Below are positions 36,223 to 44,298 of a stretch of DNA of 48,194 bases, one piece after another. A program made the position numbers and the translations under genes. The notes beneath the pieces are model-generated. The model had not been told where the DNA came from and made no database searches. It saw only the letters and a program-made list of their open reading frames with translations. The first letter of the stretch is position 1; each line of letters starts with the position of its first letter. The stretch is from an uncultured Clostridia bacterium (GTDB taxonomy: Bacteria; Bacillota; Clostridia; Oscillospirales; Acutalibacteraceae): the NCBI GenBank assembly GCA_946493765.1, contig CAMMAZ010000013.1, forward strand, positions 1-48,194, read 5' to 3'.

Positions 36223-37028
36223 AATTTTTCCTCCCTTTGTATGTTGTTGATGACAGAGTTATAAATGATCTGTGCCGCTGTTTTCGGAGATTTTTTTGCC
36301 GGCAGCGACAATGCGAGCAGTGCACGGATTTTGTTTTGCTGTGCAAATGAAAAATCCGTGCCGCCGGGCATGGAGGCTAGATCAATAATCAGAACGTCGT
36401 TTTGACATGTGGCTAAGCGCGATGCGTCCAGCACCGGGGCCGGCGCGGTGTTGAAAATCATATCATATGCGAAAAGATCCTTTAAATCTTCCATGTAAAT
36501 ATAATGGAACCCCTTTTTTTCAAGGGCGGGAAGGTGTTTTGTATCGCGTACCGTTACCGTCACCTGTCCGCCCATCGTTTGCAGATCATCAGCCAACAGT
36601 TTTCCGATATTGCCGTAACCGATAACGAGAATTTTAGAACCAAAAATAGATTTTTCACTGTTTTCGACCGCAATGGAAACAGCCGCCTCGGCAGTTAATG
36701 CGCTGTTCGCTTCGATCAATGCAGGATCCTTGGCATAGTTGATAAAATTTTTATAATTTCCGCCGGCAAAAACGGGTTTTCCGGTTGCAACAGTTTCCAG
36801 GGGGATTTTTTCTTCGCAGCAGGTGATATGAATGTTTACGCCGTCTTTGGTCAGCGGATAAGGGAGAATCAACAGATCATTGCTGTCGAGAATATCCTGC
36901 AATGCGGCATGATTTTGCAGATTGACAACATCGTAAAATGCCGTTTGATACCCGTTTGCACGCAGCAGCGAAACCAAATAATACTGCCTTAAATCTCCGC
37001 CGATCACGGCAATCTTCTGCTTTTTCAA
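36219..37028 (-). CDS. spoVFA: Dipicolinate synthase subunit A, TTG start
   Basis: The 269-residue protein has two Rossmann-like parts. The N terminus is KIAVIGGDLRQYYLVSLL. The middle contains ILVIGYGNIGKLLADDLQ (about 134-151), the NAD(P)-binding loop typical of DpsA/SpoVFA. A conserved LIIDLASMPGGTDFSFA follows. It works with subunit B in dipicolinate synthesis during sporulation. The start is TTG at 37028, with GGGGG eight bases upstream; no nearby ATG is in frame. It is shorter than the roughly 295 residues of the Bacillus protein. A sigma-K-like promoter lies upstream and fits mother-cell expression. Confidence 0.93.
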   Translation of the reverse strand: MKKQKIAVIGGDLRQYYLVSLLRANGYQTAFYDVVNLQNHAALQDILDSNDLLILPYPLTKDGVNIHITCCEEKIPLETVATGKPVFAGGNYKNFINYAKDPALIEANSALTAEAAVSIAVENSEKSIFGSKILVIGYGNIGKLLADDLQTMGGQVTVTVRDTKHLPALEKKGFHYIYMEDLKDLFAYDMIFNTAPAPVLDASRLATCQNDVLIIDLASMPGGTDFSFAQQNKIRALLALSLPAKKSPKTAAQIIYNSVINNIQREEKL

Positions 37029-37063
37029 ATGAAAACCCCCAATAACTTAAACTCTATCTTGTA

Positions 37064-37090
37064 TATATTATGAAAACGACAGCGTTTTGT
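37064..37090 (-). promoter_or_regulatory. Sigma-K-like promoter of spoVFA-spoVFB
   Basis: On the minus strand AC (37089-37090) is followed after 16 bases by CATAATATA (37064-37072). This matches the Bacillus sigma-K pattern AC-N16/17-CATANNNTA. The spoVF operon of Bacillus is sigma-K dependent, which supports the reading. Confidence 0.6.
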
Positions 37091-37167
37091 CATTAAAATG
37101 ATTTTATTTTCGGGATGCTTTGGTTTTTTGAGGCAATGGGAAAAAACGAAGAAAACAGCATTTTTTA

Positions 37168-37196
37168 TTGCTTTTTTGCAAGGGATGTTTTACAAT
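37168..37196 (+). promoter_or_regulatory. Promoter of the two-component system
   Basis: TTGCTT (37168-37173), 17 bases, TACAAT (37191-37196), 30 bases before the start at 37227. Confidence 0.6.
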
Positions 37197-37226
37197 AAAA
37201 ATAATAAAGATATAAGGATGATAAAA

Positions 37227-37907
37227 ATGATTTATCTGATCGAAGATGACGACGCGATTCGCGAACTGGTCGTTTATACGTTAAATAATTCGGGATATGA
37301 AACCAAAGGATTTGCAAAGCCGTCTGCGTTCTGGAAAGAGTTGAAAAAGGAGATTCCTTCTTTGATTTTGTTGGATTTGATGCTGCCGGAAGAGGACGGA
37401 CTGCGTATTTTAAAAAAGCTGCGAGATCTGCACGACACCAAATATGTCCCGATCATGATCCTCAGCGCCAAAAGCAGTGAATACGATAAGGTGATCGGTC
37501 TGGATTACGGCGCGGACGATTATGTTCCGAAACCGTTCGGTATGATGGAACTGGTCGCACGCGTCAAAGCGTTGCTGCGCCGGACGGAAGAAAGAAAGCA
37601 GTCGAGCGACTGTGAACTTGGCAATTTGTATGTCTGTCCGGCAAAACATATTGTCAAAGTGGATGGCGAGGTCGTCAATCTGACCTATAAAGAGTTTGAA
37701 ATGCTCAATCTCCTGCTGCAGAACAGAGGTCTTGTCTTTTCCAGAGATCAGATATTAAGCCGCATTTGGGAGTATGAATTCGACGGAGAAAGCCGCACGG
37801 TCGATGTGCATATCCGTACACTGCGCCAGAAACTGAAAAGCGCTGGGAAATATATTGAAACGGTGCGGGGGATCGGTTACAAGATCGGAGACGGAACAAA
37901 TGCGTAA
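37227..37907 (+). CDS. OmpR/PhoB-family response regulator
   Basis: The 226-residue protein has a receiver domain (1-115) with the acidic pocket EDDD at 6-9, phosphoacceptor D50 in LILLDLMLPEEDG, and Lys in ILSAKSSEYDK. A winged-helix DNA-binding domain follows (about 130-226: KEFEMLNLLLQNRG, then SRTVDVHIRTLRQKL). ATG 37227 is favoured over 37218 because AAGG is then about ten bases upstream. Its gene overlaps the kinase gene by eight bases. The next operon, a Na/Pi transporter, has a four-repeat Pho-box-like element in front, so this regulator is probably PhoB/PhoP-like. That assignment rests on context. Confidence 0.9.
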   Translation: MIYLIEDDDAIRELVVYTLNNSGYETKGFAKPSAFWKELKKEIPSLILLDLMLPEEDGLRILKKLRDLHDTKYVPIMILSAKSSEYDKVIGLDYGADDYVPKPFGMMELVARVKALLRRTEERKQSSDCELGNLYVCPAKHIVKVDGEVVNLTYKEFEMLNLLLQNRGLVFSRDQILSRIWEYEFDGESRTVDVHIRTLRQKLKSAGKYIETVRGIGYKIGDGTNA

Positions 37908-38919
37908 ACAGATTTTCGCCTGTATTTTTTCTGTCTCGGTCGCTGCGATATTGATCGGTAGCATTCTGTTTGCCGTTTTTGCGTTGCCTTTGTTATCAGA
38001 TGCAGATATCACGGAGTGGTTGTTTTGGCTGGGCTGTATATTGCTGTTTTTGCTGGCGGCGTTTGCACTGTCCTTTTGGGTCGCAGGCCGACTGGCGGGC
38101 AAATTCACAAAACCGATCAATGAATTCGATTTTGAGCATCCGCAAAAGGATAAAATTTATCCGGAACTGACGCCTTTTGTGGCGCGTATCGATCAGCAAA
38201 ACCAGCGGATCAAAAAACAGATGCTGCAAATCGAAGCGGAACACGAAAAACAGGATAGAATGCGCAGTGAATTCACTGCAAATGTATCGCATGAACTAAA
38301 AACGCCGTTGACCTCGATTTCGGGTTTTGCGGAAATCATCGGAAACGGCATTGCCAAAGAGGAGGATATCAAGCGGTTCGCCGGCAATATTTACAATGAA
38401 GCGCAGCGGCTGATCGTTTTGATCGATGACATTATCAAATTGTCTGAACTGGACTCCTTTGAAATGGCAAATCAATTTGAATATGTGGATTTATATGCAG
38501 TGAGTGAAAATGTTGCAAAACAACTGGAAGCGGCGGCAAAAAAGAAAAATATAACCGTTTCACTTTCCGGATCGCATTTGAAAATCAAGGGAATTGAGCA
38601 GATCCTTTATGAAATGATCTATAATCTGTGCGATAATGCGGTCAAATATAATCATGATAACGGCAGCGTTTCTGTTAAAATTATGCAGTGTGTGGACGGC
38701 ATTGAACTCACCGTTGCAGATACCGGGATCGGTATTCCGAAAGATGAGATTGATCGGGTCTGCGAACGGTTTTACCGTGTCAATAAAAGTCATTCCAAAG
38801 AGATCGGCGGCACAGGACTGGGACTTTCCATTGTCAAGCATGCCGTTGCATGTCATGACGCATCCCTTTCGATAGACAGTGAACTGGGAAAAGGGACAAC
38901 CGTCCGGATCCTGTTTTGA
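37900..38919 (+). CDS. PhoR-like sensor histidine kinase
   Basis: The 339-residue membrane kinase has two transmembrane helices (about 7-31 and 41-63) joined by a loop of only about ten residues, so there is no extracytoplasmic sensor domain and no PAS domain. A linker coiled coil follows (about 95-122), then the HisKA domain with phosphorylated H131 in ANVSHELKTPLTSISGF. The HATPase domain has NLCDNAVKYNHDNG, VADTGIGIPKDEI and GGTGLGLSIVKHAV. It autophosphorylates and passes phosphate to the response regulator encoded upstream, whose stop it overlaps. Signals probably come through membrane partners, as for PhoR with Pst/PhoU. Confidence 0.9.
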   Translation: MRKQIFACIFSVSVAAILIGSILFAVFALPLLSDADITEWLFWLGCILLFLLAAFALSFWVAGRLAGKFTKPINEFDFEHPQKDKIYPELTPFVARIDQQNQRIKKQMLQIEAEHEKQDRMRSEFTANVSHELKTPLTSISGFAEIIGNGIAKEEDIKRFAGNIYNEAQRLIVLIDDIIKLSELDSFEMANQFEYVDLYAVSENVAKQLEAAAKKKNITVSLSGSHLKIKGIEQILYEMIYNLCDNAVKYNHDNGSVSVKIMQCVDGIELTVADTGIGIPKDEIDRVCERFYRVNKSHSKEIGGTGLGLSIVKHAVACHDASLSIDSELGKGTTVRILF

Positions 38920-38952
38920 GTTTCTTTAACCGGGAGCAAATCCACAAGGTCG

Positions 38953-39011
38953 TTAACCTGGATTTAACGTAAACATAACGTTGATTTCACATAAAAAGTG
39001 CATGATATAAA
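38953..39011 (+). promoter_or_regulatory. Pho-box-like promoter region of the Na/Pi transporter
   Basis: Four hexamers, TTAACC (38953), TTAACG (38964), ATAACG (38975) and TTCACA (38986), are spaced exactly 11 bases apart, each followed by a five-base spacer. This is the layout of PhoP/PhoB boxes (TTAACA-N5 repeats) in Gram-positive bacteria. A -10-like TATAAA lies at 39006-39011, so the repeats sit from about -65 to -27. Confidence 0.65.
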
Positions 39012-39052
39012 ATAATGTTGAAAAAAGATATTAAAAAAGGGGACGTGTCGAA

Positions 39053-40798
39053 ATGGTAACTTCAATTATCATGCTGTTTGGCGGACTTGCATTTTTCCTG
39101 TATGGCATGCATGTCATGTCCACGGGGCTTGAAAAAATGTCCGGCAGTAAATTGGAAAAGGTGCTCAAGCAGTCTACCTCCAATCCATTCAAAAGCCTGC
39201 TTTTAGGCGCCGGAATCACCATTGCGATCCAGTCCTCCTCCGCCATGACGGTGATGCTGGTCGGTCTTGTGAATTCCGGTATCATGGCATTGGGGCAAAC
39301 GATCGGGGTTATCATGGGCTCGAATATCGGCACAACGCTGACAGCTTGGATATTGAGTTTAAATGGCATTGAAAGCTCTGAAAATCTGTTTTTGAACTTA
39401 TTAAAGCCGGAAAATTTTTCTCCGGTCATCGCGCTTGTGGGCATTGGTATGATTATGCTGGCAAAGCGGCAAAAACTTAAGGATATCGGTAATATCTTTG
39501 TGGGATTTGCAGTGTTGATGTATGGCATGGTGCTCATGGGCGACGCTGTTGAACCGCTGTCGGAAATGGAAGGCTTTTCAGATATGCTTACCGCCTTTAC
39601 CAATCCGATCCTCGGCGTTTTAGTCGGTGCCGTGTTTACCGGCGTGATCCAGAGTTCCGCTGCGTCTGTCGGCATTTTGATGACGTTATCTTTAAATGGA
39701 CAAGTCACTTTCGGTATGGCGATTCCGATTATTATGGGGCAAAATATCGGCACATGCGTCACGGCGTTGATTTCCAGTATTGGCGTTAATAAAAATGCAA
39801 AACGTGTTGCCGTGGTGCATATTGCGTTTAATTTGATCGGTTCGATCGTCGGGCTGGTTTTGATCTATGGTCTGAATTTGATTTTCCATTTTACTTTTCT
39901 TGATAATGTGATTTCACCGGTTGGAATTGCCGCGTGTCACAGTATCTTCAATATTTGCACGACCGCCTTGTTGCTGCCTTTTTCCAAACAACTCGAAAAG
40001 CTGGCGAATCTGGTGGTGCGTGATTCCAAAACAAAAGAAAAATATACATTTATCGACCAACGGCTTTTGGACACGCCGTCCTTTGCGATTTCCGAATGCA
40101 ACAATCGAACGGTGGATATGGCGCAGATCGCAAAAGAAACGATTTTAAATGCGATCCATTTGTTTGACAATTATGATGAGAGCACCTGCGAGGCGATTCT
40201 GAAACAGGAGGAATCGCTGGATAGATATGAAGATAAGCTCGGTACTTTTTTGGTTCGTTTATCCAGCAAAGAATTATCTGACAGTGATTCGCATCAGGTT
40301 TCCAAAATGCTGCATACCATTGGCGATTTTGAACGGATCGGGGATCATGCTGTTAACCTTTTAAAGGTCGCACAAGAAATCCATGACAAAAAAATTCAGT
40401 TTTCACATGAGGCAAAACGCGAACTTTCGGTTTTAACAGCGGCGCTAAAAGAAATTCTGGACATCACCACAAGGGCTTTTTCGGATGATGATCTGCAGCT
40501 GGCGACTAAAGTTGAGCCGTTGGAGCAGGTGATCGATGAATTGATCGCCAAAATCAAGTTCAATCACATTGAACGGCTGCAGCGCGGCAACTGCACCATT
40601 GAACTGGGATTTATTCTGTCGGATGTTTTGACCAACTATGAACGTGTGTCGGATCATTGTTCCAATATCGCGGTGGCGATGATCGAAGTGGAGCATGACA
40701 GCTTTAAGACGCATAAATATCTGGGACAACTCAAATCGGATGAAAATCTGGAATTCAGCTTGGAATTCAATGATTATAAAGAAAAATATGCGTTATAA
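39053..40798 (+). CDS. Na/Pi cotransporter family protein with PhoU-like domain
   Basis: The 581-residue protein has the repeated NptA/YjbB phosphate-binding motifs IQSSSAMTVMLVGLV (about 63-77) and IQSSAASVGILMTLS (about 200-214) within eight or so membrane helices (1-310). A cytoplasmic PhoU-like helical domain follows (about 350-560) with FERIGDHAVNLLKVA and YERVSDHCSNIAVAM, the metal-binding E-x-x-x-DH pattern. It moves phosphate with sodium; the direction in vivo, uptake or export, is uncertain for this family. AGGGGAC precedes the ATG. The upstream two-component system and Pho-box repeats point to phosphate control. A bidirectional terminator follows. Confidence 0.92.
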   Translation: MVTSIIMLFGGLAFFLYGMHVMSTGLEKMSGSKLEKVLKQSTSNPFKSLLLGAGITIAIQSSSAMTVMLVGLVNSGIMALGQTIGVIMGSNIGTTLTAWILSLNGIESSENLFLNLLKPENFSPVIALVGIGMIMLAKRQKLKDIGNIFVGFAVLMYGMVLMGDAVEPLSEMEGFSDMLTAFTNPILGVLVGAVFTGVIQSSAASVGILMTLSLNGQVTFGMAIPIIMGQNIGTCVTALISSIGVNKNAKRVAVVHIAFNLIGSIVGLVLIYGLNLIFHFTFLDNVISPVGIAACHSIFNICTTALLLPFSKQLEKLANLVVRDSKTKEKYTFIDQRLLDTPSFAISECNNRTVDMAQIAKETILNAIHLFDNYDESTCEAILKQEESLDRYEDKLGTFLVRLSSKELSDSDSHQVSKMLHTIGDFERIGDHAVNLLKVAQEIHDKKIQFSHEAKRELSVLTAALKEILDITTRAFSDDDLQLATKVEPLEQVIDELIAKIKFNHIERLQRGNCTIELGFILSDVLTNYERVSDHCSNIAVAMIEVEHDSFKTHKYLGQLKSDENLEFSLEFNDYKEKYAL

Positions 40799-40816
40799 AA
40801 ATAAAATAAAAAGCGC

Positions 40817-40858
40817 AAAGCAAAAAGCTTTCCCAAGATGGGGAAAGCTTTTTGCTTT
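40817..40858. terminator. Bidirectional terminator
   Basis: AAAGCAAAAAGCTTTCCC (40817-40834) and GGGAAAGCTTTTTGCTTT (40841-40858) form a perfect 18-bp stem. It ends the Na/Pi transporter gene and the convergent ribbon-helix-helix gene. Confidence 0.92.
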
Positions 40859-41061
40859 TAAATATCCAGTTTTGGCGGAACGTCGATCTCATCAGATACA
40901 TATTTGCCGTTTCTTTTGCGCTGCCGGACGCATTCGGACAAAAGATATTCGATCTGTCCGTTGACGGAACGGAAATCATCTTCTGCCCAGGCGGCAATTG
41001 CGTCGTATAGCTTAGCGGAAAGCCGAAGCGGGATTTGTTTTTTCGGACTGTTCATTTTCAA
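40858..41061 (-). CDS. Small ribbon-helix-helix (Arc-type) DNA-binding protein
   Basis: The protein of about 65-67 residues has the Arc/MetJ-like pattern: a basic beta strand KQIPLRLSAKLYDAIAAWA, then FRSVNGQIEYLLSECVRQRK, matching the two helices of a ribbon-helix-helix dimer. The start is either TTG at 41061, six bases after AGGAAG and overlapping the SPFH stop (TTGA), or ATG at 41055, twelve bases after it. It is the second gene of the SPFH operon. RHH proteins usually bind short inverted repeats. One such repeat, ATGATAT-N7-ATATCAT, overlaps the -10 box of this operon, so it may repress its own expression, which is inference. SPFH plus RHH gene pairs are common in Firmicutes. Confidence 0.8.
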   Translation of the reverse strand: MKMNSPKKQIPLRLSAKLYDAIAAWAEDDFRSVNGQIEYLLSECVRQRKRNGKYVSDEIDVPPKLDI

Positions 41062-42074
41062 TATAGGCTTCCTGCATTCACGACCGGTTGTGTCTCATGA
41101 TTGCCGCAGAGTACAACCAGTAAATTGGAGACCATCGCCGCCTTGCGTTCTTCATCCAAATCCACAACATTGTTTTCATTCAACCGCTCTAATGCCATTT
41201 CCACCATACCGACAGCACCGTCCACAATCATTTTCCTGGCATCCACAATCGCGGAAGCCTGCTGCCTTTGCAGCATTACCGCAGCGATTTCCGGCGCGTA
41301 GGCAAGATAAGTAATGCGCGCTTCAATGATCTCCAATCCCGCGTCTTGAACCTTTTGCTGAATCTCATCCCGAATACGGGCGGCTACAATTTCACTGGAA
41401 CCACGCAGGCTGCCTTCGTCCGCCATGCCGTCGCCGGTCGTATCCACATTCGGCGCAACATCATAAGGATAAATGCGCACAATATTTCGCAATGCGCTGT
41501 CGCACTGTAAGGATAAATATTCTTTATAGTTATCCACATTAAAAACAGCTTTTGCTGTGTCGACGACCCGCCACATCACCGCAATACCGATTTCAACAGG
41601 GTTGCCCAGACAATCGTTGATTTTCTGGCGGGCATTATTGAGCGTCATGATTTTTAATGAAATTTTCTTGTTTGCGATTTCGAGATTGGTCTGTGCAGTG
41701 TTGGGGGAAAATAAAACCGTTCCCTTGGAACCGCCGTCCACATCGCCACTTTGATTTAGTTTTGTTTTTGCCGCAGGATTCACACTGGTACAAAACGGAT
41801 TTACAAAATAAAATCCGTCGTTTTTCAGGGTGCCGATATATTTTCCAAACAGTGTCAGTACCAGCGCCTCCTGCGGTTTTAATACTTTTAATCCTAAAAA
41901 TGGGATCCAGCCGATACAAAGCCATATCGTACTGATGATAAATAAAACAGGTTTATCAGACATGAGTTGCACACATCCAAAACAAAAACCGACAATCGCT
42001 AATATGTAGAGCAAAAGAATGAGTACTAACATCAAAAGACCGTTTTTCTTATTGTTTAACACGATTTCTTTCAT
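41058..42074 (-). CDS. SPFH (stomatin/prohibitin/band 7) domain membrane protein
   Basis: The 338-residue protein begins with two hydrophobic segments (about 14-37 and 43-63). The SPFH domain follows, opening with LKPQEALVLTLFGKYIGTL and ending in an alanine-rich helical region, RQQASAIVDARKMIVDGAVG. Between them are TLNNARQKINDCLGNPVEIG and VMWRVVDTAKAVF, typical of slipin-like members. SPFH proteins form oligomers that organise membrane microdomains or regulate proteases; no NfeD partner is encoded here. Its TGA overlaps the start of the small ribbon-helix-helix gene. The ATG at 42074 follows GGAGGG, and a strong promoter lies 31 bases upstream. Confidence 0.88.
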   Translation of the reverse strand: MKEIVLNNKKNGLLMLVLILLLYILAIVGFCFGCVQLMSDKPVLFIISTIWLCIGWIPFLGLKVLKPQEALVLTLFGKYIGTLKNDGFYFVNPFCTSVNPAAKTKLNQSGDVDGGSKGTVLFSPNTAQTNLEIANKKISLKIMTLNNARQKINDCLGNPVEIGIAVMWRVVDTAKAVFNVDNYKEYLSLQCDSALRNIVRIYPYDVAPNVDTTGDGMADEGSLRGSSEIVAARIRDEIQQKVQDAGLEIIEARITYLAYAPEIAAVMLQRQQASAIVDARKMIVDGAVGMVEMALERLNENNVVDLDEERKAAMVSNLLVVLCGNHETQPVVNAGSLY

Positions 42075-42093
42075 TAGAATTCCCTCCAGCTAA

Positions 42094-42114
42094 ATGATAT
42101 CAAAATCATATCAT
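42094..42114. promoter_or_regulatory. Inverted repeat over the SPFH -10 box
   Basis: ATGATAT (42094-42100) and ATATCAT (42108-42114) are exact complements spaced by seven bases and overlap the -10 box. This is a plausible operator for the ribbon-helix-helix protein of the same operon. Confidence 0.5.
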
Positions 42115-42133
42115 ATAAATATCTAATTGTCAA
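42105..42133 (-). promoter_or_regulatory. Promoter of the SPFH operon
   Basis: Minus-strand TTGACA (42128-42133), 17 bases, TATGAT (42105-42110). Confidence 0.75.
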
Positions 42134-42139
42134 TGCCTT

Positions 42140-42175
42140 TATTAAAAAAGAATGCAGCTTTTGGCTGCATTCTTT
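42140..42175 (-). terminator. Terminator of cysK
   Basis: AAAGAATGCAGC (42147-42158) and GCTGCATTCTTT (42164-42175) form a 12-bp perfect stem. On the minus strand a T-run follows. It lies 14 bases beyond the cysK stop. Confidence 0.9.
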
Positions 42176-42188
42176 CAAAAATATGATT

Positions 42189-43115
42189 TTAAGAAAACAT
42201 GGGAGTGGATAAATAGCGGTCTCCTGTGTCCGGCAAAAGCACAACAATCATCTTATCTTTATTTTCCGGTCGTTTGGCAAGCTGCTTTGCCGCATAAAGC
42301 GCGGCGCCGGCGGAAATGCCGACTAAGATCCCTTCCTTTTGCGCGATCTGCCGGCCGGTCGCGAAAGCATCTTCATCTGAAACCGGAATGATCTCATCAT
42401 AAATTTCTGTGTTCAATGTGTCCGGCACAAATCCGGCGCCGATACCCTGAATTTTATGCGGACCGGCTTTCCCGGCAGATAAAACAGGAGAGGAGGCGGG
42501 TTCCACTGCAACGACCTGCACATTCGGATTTTGTTCTTTCAGATAAGCGCCGACACCGCTTAATGTGCCGCCGGTTCCCACACCGGCGACAAAAATATCG
42601 ATTTTACCGTCTGTGTCCCGATAAATTTCCGGACCGGTGGTTTCATAATGCGCTTTCGGATTGGCAGGGTTGACAAACTGTCCGGGAATAAAACTGTTTT
42701 TTTCTGCAGCTGCAAGCTCGTTAGCTTTTTCTATCGCACCGGTCATGCCCTTAGAACCATCCGTTAAAACGATTTGCGCACCGTAGGCCTTTAGTAAATT
42801 CCGGCGTTCCACACTCATCGTTTCCGGCATTGTCAAAATCATTTTATAGCCCCGCGCTGCGGCGATCGCGGCGAGTCCGATGCCGGTGTTGCCGCTGGTC
42901 GGTTCGATGATAACGGTATCTTTGTTGATTTTTCCTTCTTTTTCCGCCTGATCCAGCATCGCTTTGGCGATGCGGTCTTTTACACTTCCGGCAGGATTTA
43001 AATATTCCAGTTTTGCAAGCAGCGTTGCCGAAAGCCTCTCTGATTTTTCAATGTTTTGCAGTTCTAAAAGCGGTGTGTTTCCAATGAAATCCGTAATGGA
43101 ATGAAAAATGCGCAT
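42189..43115 (-). CDS. cysK: Cysteine synthase (O-acetylserine sulfhydrylase)
   Basis: The 308-residue PLP enzyme has the CysK signatures: [24 protein letters not shown] with the PLP lysine, the substrate loop [23 protein letters not shown], the phosphate loop [14 protein letters not shown], and the closing GISAGAAL. It makes cysteine from O-acetylserine and sulfide. The ATG at 43115 is chosen because AGGAG lies eight bases upstream; another in-frame ATG at 43121 is only two bases from the same site. It is monocistronic, with a consensus promoter and a strong terminator. No cysE or sulfur regulator is adjacent. Confidence 0.95.
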   Translation of the reverse strand: MRIFHSITDFIGNTPLLELQNIEKSERLSATLLAKLEYLNPAGSVKDRIAKAMLDQAEKEGKINKDTVIIEPTSGNTGIGLAAIAAARGYKMILTMPETMSVERRNLLKAYGAQIVLTDGSKGMTGAIEKANELAAAEKNSFIPGQFVNPANPKAHYETTGPEIYRDTDGKIDIFVAGVGTGGTLSGVGAYLKEQNPNVQVVAVEPASSPVLSAGKAGPHKIQGIGAGFVPDTLNTEIYDEIIPVSDEDAFATGRQIAQKEGILVGISAGAALYAAKQLAKRPENKDKMIVVLLPDTGDRYLSTPMFS

Positions 43116-43170
43116 AAACATAACTCCTGTTCTGAATGGATTCAAATTTATCTTCTATAAATATGATGAG

Positions 43171-43199
43171 ATTATACGATACAAAAATACATTTGTCAA
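43171..43199 (-). promoter_or_regulatory. Consensus promoter of cysK
   Basis: Minus-strand TTGACA (43194-43199), 17 bases, TATAAT (43171-43176): a perfect match in both boxes and spacing. The leader to 43115 is about 50 bases, too short for a T-box or S-box. Confidence 0.85.
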
Positions 43200-43220
43200 G
43201 GAATCGAACAATGAACGCGG

Positions 43221-43249
43221 TTGATTTGAACAATTCACCATGCTATAAT
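43221..43249 (+). promoter_or_regulatory. Promoter of the ribokinase gene
   Basis: TTGATT (43221-43226), 17 bases, TATAAT (43244-43249). The start codon is at 43273. It is divergent from the cysK promoter. Confidence 0.75.
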
Positions 43250-43272
43250 ATGTAAAACAACGAGGTGAAAAT

Positions 43273-44148
43273 ATGGAACGGAAAATATTTGTTTTAGGCA
43301 GTTTGAATATGGATTTGGTGATCCATACCCCCTATATACCGCGAAAAGGCGAAACGCTGACCGGCAGTGATTTTATGACCAATTCCGGCGGAAAGGGTGC
43401 AAATCAGGCGTTTGCGGCGGCAAAGCTTGGCGGTGCGGTTTGTATGATCGGCTGTGTGGGGGACGATGCTTTTGGCGCACAGCTGAAAACCAACTTGGAA
43501 TCGGCCGGTGTTGTAACATCCTATATCAGGCATGTTCCCAACCAATCCAGCGGTGTTGCGGTGATTTTGATTGAAAACGGGGACAATCGGATCATTTTAG
43601 ACAGCGGCGCCAATGCATGTCTGCAAAAAGAAGACGTTGACCGGGGATTGGCAAATGCAAAACCCGGTGATATTTTTCTGGCACAGCTTGAAAATCCGGT
43701 CGAGATCATTGGTTATGGTCTTCAAAAAGCGAAAGAAAAAGGGATGACGGTGCTTTTAAATCCCGCCCCTGCCAATCGATCGATTCTTCCGTTCTTGCAG
43801 TATGTGGATATTCTTTTACCCAACGAGTCGGAATTGGAACTGCTCGGCGGCTTGGAAATCTTGCTGTCACACGGCATACCGACAGTTGTGACGACTTTAG
43901 GGGAGAATGGCTATGAAATTGCAACGGATAAGGAGAAAAGGAATTATGCCTGCATCAAAGTGCAGGCTGTTGACACAACGGCGGCGGGCGATACACTCTG
44001 CGGCAGCTTGGCGATGATGCTGGCAAAAGGAGAAGAGTTGGAAAAAGCGATGGCGTTTGCATCAAAATGCGCCAGTTTAGCCTGCACCAAAAAAGGCGCG
44101 CAGCAATCGGTGCCGTCGTTTGAAGAAGCAATACAATATCGTGAATAA
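43273..44148 (+). CDS. rbsK: Ribokinase (PfkB family)
   Basis: The 291-residue sugar kinase has the ribokinase N terminus FVLGSLNMDLVIHTPYIPRK and the sugar-binding NSGGKGANQAFAAAKLG. TGAC-like residues lie in the C-terminal PfkB signature DTTAAGDTLCGSLAMML, where the Asp of AAGD is the catalytic base. The ATP-binding VVTTLGENGYEI precedes it. It phosphorylates ribose or a similar sugar at O-5. It is slightly shorter than typical ribokinases (about 300-310), with a short segment missing around residue 195. GAGGTG precedes the ATG. It stands alone with no rbs transporter, so the physiological sugar is uncertain. Confidence 0.87.
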   Translation: MERKIFVLGSLNMDLVIHTPYIPRKGETLTGSDFMTNSGGKGANQAFAAAKLGGAVCMIGCVGDDAFGAQLKTNLESAGVVTSYIRHVPNQSSGVAVILIENGDNRIILDSGANACLQKEDVDRGLANAKPGDIFLAQLENPVEIIGYGLQKAKEKGMTVLLNPAPANRSILPFLQYVDILLPNESELELLGGLEILLSHGIPTVVTTLGENGYEIATDKEKRNYACIKVQAVDTTAAGDTLCGSLAMMLAKGEELEKAMAFASKCASLACTKKGAQQSVPSFEEAIQYRE

Positions 44149-44159
44149 AACGGAGAGAG

Positions 44160-44190
44160 AAAACGGCTGTTTAAAGGACAGCCGTTTTTT
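44160..44190 (+). terminator. Terminator of rbsK
   Basis: AAAACGGCTGT (44160-44170) and ACAGCCGTTTT (44178-44188) form an 11-bp stem with a seven-base loop and a T-run. Confidence 0.88.
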
Positions 44191-44229
44191 CATTAAACCA
44201 CAAGTTGTTTTCTTTTTGGCTCTTTTCTA

Positions 44230-44259
44230 TTGACAGCAGATCATTCACCATGTTAAGAT
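44230..44259 (+). promoter_or_regulatory. Promoter of the serine hydrolase-ABC operon
   Basis: TTGACA (44230-44235), 18 bases, TAAGAT (44254-44259), 39 bases before the start at 44299. Confidence 0.6.
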
Positions 44260-44298
44260 AAATGCACCATTTATCTTTTGCTTTCAGGAGGGGATTTT

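Noticed and set aside
43116-43272. Possible T-box or S-box leader upstream of cysK
   Set aside because: The promoter is near consensus and leaves a leader of only about 50 bases, too short for such riboswitches.
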